The notes under the pieces were generated by a model. That model was not told where the DNA came from. It made no database searches and saw only the letters and a program-made list of their open reading frames with translations. Made by a program: the position numbers and the translations under genes. Shown here one piece after another: positions 47,840 through 51,381 of a stretch of 51,381 nt of DNA. Position 1 is the stretch's first letter; the number at the start of each line of letters is the position of its first letter. The stretch lies in the NCBI GenBank assembly GCA_027315185.1, contig DAHUYO010000017.1, forward strand, positions 1 to 51,381. The letters run 5' to 3'. Source of the DNA: Acidobacteriota bacterium (GTDB taxonomy: Bacteria; Acidobacteriota; Terriglobia; Terriglobales; SCQP01).

Positions 47840-50182
47840 ATGCCCGAGACCCCGTCCAAACCCGCTCCCGCCGCCGGCGCTCCACCCGCCCCGGCCGAGG
47901 TGCATTTCACCGTCAACGGCCACACCCTAGCCGCGGCGCCGGGAACGCTGCTGATCGAGGCCTGCCGCGCCGCCAACATCGAGATCCCCTCGTTCTGCTA
48001 CTACCCCAAACTCTCCCTCCAGGCCGCCTGCCGCATGTGCCTGGTGGAGGTGGAGAAGATCCCCAAGCTCCAGACCGCCTGCACCACCGTCGTCGCCGAG
48101 GGCATGGTGGTCCATACCGAAACGCCGACGGTGCAGGCTGCGCGCAAATCGGCGATCGAGTTCATCCTCACCAACCATCCCCTGGACTGCCCCGTCTGCG
48201 ACGCCGGCGGCGAGTGCGAACTCCAGGACATGACCTTTCGCTACGGCGCCGCCGTCAGCCGCTTCGACGAACCCAAGCGCCACCGCGACGAGCAGCAATG
48301 GTCGCCGGTGGTCTACTACGACCGCCCGCGCTGCATCCTCTGCTACCGCTGCGTGCGAGTCTGCGGCGAGGGCATGGACGTTTGGGCCCTGGGCGTGGGC
48401 AATCGCGGCATCCTCTCCACCATCCTGCCCAACCATCAGGATCATCTGGAATGCGAAGAATGCGGCATGTGCATTGACATCTGCCCCGTCGGCGCGCTCA
48501 CCAGCGGCGCCTACCGCTACCAGACCCGGCCCTGGGAGATGCAGCACGTCGGCGCCATCTGCGCCTTCTGCGGCGATGGCTGCAAGACCACGCTCGGCGT
48601 CCGCAACGGCGTCATCCTGCGCGGCGACAACCGCGACAAGAACGGCATCAACGGCGATTTTCTCTGCGTCAAGGGCCGATACGGCACCGACTTCACGCGC
48701 CATCCCGAACGGCTGAAAAGCCCCTTGGTGCGCGACGCCTCCGGCGAGCTGCGCCCGGTGAGCTGGGCCTACGCCCTGGAAACCATCACCGACCGCTGGC
48801 GCGGCATTCAGGCCGCCCACGGCCAGTTCGGCGTGATCGGCTCGACCCGCTGCACCAACGAGGAAAGCTACCAACTGCAAAAGCTGGCGCGCCGCGTGCT
48901 CGGCACTAACCACGTGGACCACCACCGCAGCGCCGACTTCCCCGCCCTCTTCGATGCCCTGGCGCAGCCGGCCGGCGCCGCCGCCCGGCCCCTGCCGCAA
49001 CTGGCCGATTCCGGCGCCCTCAAAACCGCGAAGGCGGTGCTGCTGGTCGGCGGCGACCCGACCCAGGAACACCCCTTGCTGGCCTGGAACCTGCGCTGGG
49101 CCCACCGCCTCGCCGGCGCCAGCCTGTATGTCCTCAACCGCCGCGACATTCGGCTGCGCCGCCAGGCGCGCCGCATGGCCCTGCTGACGCATGGCACCGA
49201 GGCCGACGCGGTCCGCTATTTAGCCGCGCCGCAGCGCGGCGATCCGCCGCAGGCCGAGCTGACCGCCGTCAGCCCTCCCGGCGACAAGCGCTGGCCGCAA
49301 ACCCCGCCTTCGACGCCGCAGCCCATCCCCGGCGGGTTGGAGGAGTTCCGCGCCGAATTGGCCCAGGAGCGGGACGTCATCATCGTCTTCGGGCCGGAGC
49401 TGACCGGCGACGCCGTCCAGGCCCTGGTCCGCTTCGGCGCCTCGCTGCCCGGGCACACGCGTTATATCGCCATGGCCGACAACGCCAACTCTCGCGGCGC
49501 CGCCGATATGGGCCTGTATCCCGATCTGCTGCCCGGCTATCTGCCGGTCTCCGACGGTGCTGCACGGGCCCATTTCGCGGCCGCCTGGGGCGGCGACATC
49601 CCCGCGGCGCCGGGCTGGAACCAGCGGCAGATGGTGGAAGCCGTGGACCGGCGGGAGCTGGACGCCCTGTATGTCGTCGGCGCCAACCCCTTCCGCCTGG
49701 ACCCGGTCAACGCCGCCACCCTGAAATCTTGTTTCCTGGTGGTGCAGGACCTATTCCTCACCGAAACCGCCCAGGCCGCCGACGTGGTCCTGCCGGCGCT
49801 GTCGCTCTATGAAAAGTCCGGCACCGTGACCAACACCTGCGGCGAGGTGCAGAGCCAGCGCCGCGGCGGCTCCTTCGAAGGCGCCAAGACCGACCTGGAG
49901 ATCATCCACGCGCTGGCCCGGATGCTGGGCGCCGACTTCGGCCGCCCCGACGCCGACCGCGTCTTCTCCGAGATCCGCGCCCAGGTCAAGGGTTACGCCG
50001 TTTCCCTGGTTCAGCTCATGGCCGGCCGCGGCGCCCTCGCCGTCCCGCTCAACAGCGCCGTGCCCCACCAAGCCGCGCCGCAGATGATCCGGCCCAACCA
50101 CGATTCCCTGTTCACCGCCGGCACCCTGGGCCGCTATAGCGCGACGCTCAACGCCGTCATGGAGAAACATTCCCGCCCCTAA
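47840..50182 (+). CDS. nuoG: NADH-quinone oxidoreductase subunit G
   Basis: A 780-residue iron-sulfur subunit. N-terminal [2Fe-2S] domain (IEIPSFCYYPKLSLQAACRM, then CLVEVEK); His-Cys cluster region HPLDCPVCDAGGECELQDM; two further Cys sets, CILCYRCVRVC and CEECGMCIDICPVGAL; then CAFCGDGCKTTLGVRNG opening the molybdopterin-oxidoreductase-like half, with NPFRLDPVNA and YEKSGTVTNTCGEVQSQRRG near the end. Longer and more complete in Cys motifs than mitochondrial homologues, as common in bacteria. Its stop shares a base with the nuoH start. Confidence 0.95.
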   Translation: MPETPSKPAPAAGAPPAPAEVHFTVNGHTLAAAPGTLLIEACRAANIEIPSFCYYPKLSLQAACRMCLVEVEKIPKLQTACTTVVAEGMVVHTETPTVQAARKSAIEFILTNHPLDCPVCDAGGECELQDMTFRYGAAVSRFDEPKRHRDEQQWSPVVYYDRPRCILCYRCVRVCGEGMDVWALGVGNRGILSTILPNHQDHLECEECGMCIDICPVGALTSGAYRYQTRPWEMQHVGAICAFCGDGCKTTLGVRNGVILRGDNRDKNGINGDFLCVKGRYGTDFTRHPERLKSPLVRDASGELRPVSWAYALETITDRWRGIQAAHGQFGVIGSTRCTNEESYQLQKLARRVLGTNHVDHHRSADFPALFDALAQPAGAAARPLPQLADSGALKTAKAVLLVGGDPTQEHPLLAWNLRWAHRLAGASLYVLNRRDIRLRRQARRMALLTHGTEADAVRYLAAPQRGDPPQAELTAVSPPGDKRWPQTPPSTPQPIPGGLEEFRAELAQERDVIIVFGPELTGDAVQALVRFGASLPGHTRYIAMADNANSRGAADMGLYPDLLPGYLPVSDGAARAHFAAAWGGDIPAAPGWNQRQMVEAVDRRELDALYVVGANPFRLDPVNAATLKSCFLVVQDLFLTETAQAADVVLPALSLYEKSGTVTNTCGEVQSQRRGGSFEGAKTDLEIIHALARMLGADFGRPDADRVFSEIRAQVKGYAVSLVQLMAGRGALAVPLNSAVPHQAAPQMIRPNHDSLFTAGTLGRYSATLNAVMEKHSRP

Positions 50183-51192
50183 TGCCTCTCGGAATCTTTT
50201 TCCTCGTCTCGCTGGTCAAGGTCGTCATCACGCTCGCCGTGCTGCTGACGCTGGTGGCCTACGTGCAGCTCGCCGAGCGGCGCATCGTGGCCCGCATCCA
50301 GAGCCGCGTCGGCCCCACCCGCGTCGGCCCCAGCGGTTTTCTTCAGCCCGCCGCCGACACCTTCAAGTTCATTCTCAAGGAAGACATCACTCCCACCGAG
50401 GCGCATCCTTTCCTCTATGTCCTCGCCCCGGTCATCTCCGTCGTGCTGGCCCTCACCGCCCTCTCCGTCGTCCCCATCGGCGGAACGTTCCATCTCTTCG
50501 GCTACCCCATCCAGTTCCAGGTCACCGACATCAACGTCGGACTGTTGTTCGTCCTCGGCGTCACTTCGCTGGGAGTCTACGGCATCGTCCTCGCCGGCTG
50601 GTCCTCCAACAGCAAATATTCGTTCCTGGGCTCGCTGCGCGGCGGCTCGCAGATGGTCAGTTATGAGCTGGCCCTGGGCCTGGCGCTGATCGGCCCGATC
50701 ATGCTCGCCGGCTCGCTGGATCTGCGCCAGATCGTCAACGCGCAGAACCACATCTGGTACATCGTTCCGGAGTTCGTCGCCTTCTGCATCTATTTGACCG
50801 CCGCCTTCGCGGAAACCAACCGCGTCCCCTTCGACCTGCCGGAGGCGGAAGGCGAATTGGGCGCCGGCTACCACACCGAATACAGCTCGATGAAGTTCGC
50901 CATGTTCTTCCTGGCCGAGTACGTGAACATGATCACCGTCAGCTGCATCGCGACGATCGTGTTCCTGGGCGGCTGGCACGGCCCCATGTTCGGCCCGGCG
51001 CTGCTGCGCGTCTTTTTGCCGGTGATCTGGTTCGCCCTCAAGGTGGCCTTCTTCTTGTTCCTGTACATCTGGGTGCGCGGCACGCTGCCGCGCTTCCGCT
51101 ACGACCAACTCATGGGCTTCGGATGGAAGTTCCTGGTTCCCCTGGCGCTGGCCAACATCGTGGTCACCGGCGCGGTGCTCAGTTTCCATTGA
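50182..51192 (+). CDS. nuoH: NADH-quinone oxidoreductase subunit H
   Basis: A 336-residue membrane subunit (ND1) at the quinone site with about eight hydrophobic segments. The signature loops are AERRIVARIQSRVGPTRVGP, GFLQPAADTFKFILKEDITP, and AETNRVPFDLPEAEGELGAG followed by YHTEYSSMKFAMFFLAEYVN. Full length. In standard operons nuoI follows; here the next gene is nuoJ after 30 nt. Confidence 0.97.
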   Translation: MPLGIFFLVSLVKVVITLAVLLTLVAYVQLAERRIVARIQSRVGPTRVGPSGFLQPAADTFKFILKEDITPTEAHPFLYVLAPVISVVLALTALSVVPIGGTFHLFGYPIQFQVTDINVGLLFVLGVTSLGVYGIVLAGWSSNSKYSFLGSLRGGSQMVSYELALGLALIGPIMLAGSLDLRQIVNAQNHIWYIVPEFVAFCIYLTAAFAETNRVPFDLPEAEGELGAGYHTEYSSMKFAMFFLAEYVNMITVSCIATIVFLGGWHGPMFGPALLRVFLPVIWFALKVAFFLFLYIWVRGTLPRFRYDQLMGFGWKFLVPLALANIVVTGAVLSFH

Positions 51193-51222
51193 GGAACGCG
51201 GCGATTGCCTAACGGCGCAACT

Positions 51223-51381
51223 ATGTATCCGGCTTTGTTCTTCATCTTCGGCGCGATCGCGGTGGCGGGGGCCATCAACCTGCTGGTGCAGCGCACGCCG
51301 ATCTTCAGCGCCCTTTCCCTGGTGGCGGTGATGGGCGCGCTGGCGGTGCTCTATCTCCTGCTCGGCGCCGAGTTCATCGCC
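51223..51381 (+). CDS. nuoJ: NADH-quinone oxidoreductase subunit J (N-terminal part)
   Basis: The window ends 53 codons into this gene. MYPALFFIFGAIAVAGAINL and PIFSALSLVAVMGALAVLYL with LLGAEFIA are the first two membrane helices of ND6/NuoJ and match the family N-terminus closely. The ATG 51223 follows the nuoH stop by 30 nt, with GAGG shortly after that stop. Confidence 0.93.
   Translation, partial: MYPALFFIFGAIAVAGAINLLVQRTPIFSALSLVAVMGALAVLYLLLGAEFIA

Noticed and set aside
1-51381. Insertion sequence, prophage or integrative element
   Set aside because: No transposase, integrase, phage structural gene, terminal inverted repeats or tRNA attachment site were found.

Overview
This is a high-GC, gene-dense window from a Gram-negative bacterium: it encodes an outer-membrane polysaccharide export lipoprotein and an outer-membrane beta-barrel. 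The mix of genes (an exosortase-type exopolysaccharide locus, a DUF190 array, GH57, an orphan acyl-CoA carboxyltransferase, an nuoA-C-D-E-F-G-H-J operon) would suit the Acidobacteriota. That assignment is inference from gene content and is not proven by any marker here.

Left part (1-10.4 kb), accessory metabolism. It holds a metallophosphoesterase, two coupled genes carrying three DUF190 (PII-like) domains, and a radical SAM/SPASM enzyme followed by an FNR-type regulator with an N-terminal C-x2-C-x5-C. Next come two small hypothetical genes and a minus-strand set of LysR regulator, exported DsrE-like protein, periplasmic binding protein with a 12-bp minisatellite in its signal peptide, and a TsdA-like dihaem cytochrome c. 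The last three look like an envelope sulfur-compound oxidation module.

Centre (10.4-34.1 kb), an exopolysaccharide locus. A soluble histidine kinase and a sigma-54 response regulator are divergent from a degenerate sigma-54-type AAA+ protein that lacks GAFTGA and has a Walker B D-Q. It is translationally coupled to the export lipoprotein. There follow a beta-barrel, a Wzz/GNVR chain-length protein, an exosortase-locus ATPase, a BY-kinase-like protein, an initiating sugar transferase, three glycosyltransferases, an alkaline-phosphatase-superfamily enzyme, a nucleotidyltransferase-fold protein, a Wzy/O-antigen ligase-like protein, an agarase-like protein, a flippase and a GH57 enzyme. Many junctions are ATGA/GTGA overlaps, which suggests one long transcript. 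No exosortase is present in the window.

Right part (34.5-51.4 kb). It contains an alpha/beta hydrolase, an acyl-CoA carboxylase carboxyltransferase, a compact and codon-atypical GGDEF protein, rho, two tiny genes and a stand-alone receiver. Then comes an ATP-grasp / zinc metallopeptidase / small FHVQTE-protein set, which is the best candidate here for an undescribed system. Divergent from it, behind a good TTGACA-N18-TATATT promoter, is the complex I operon nuoA, C, D, E, F, G, H, J (J cut by the window end). nuoB is missing between A and C, and nuoI between H and J.

All functions come from reading the sequence and from remembered family motifs; no database search was possible.
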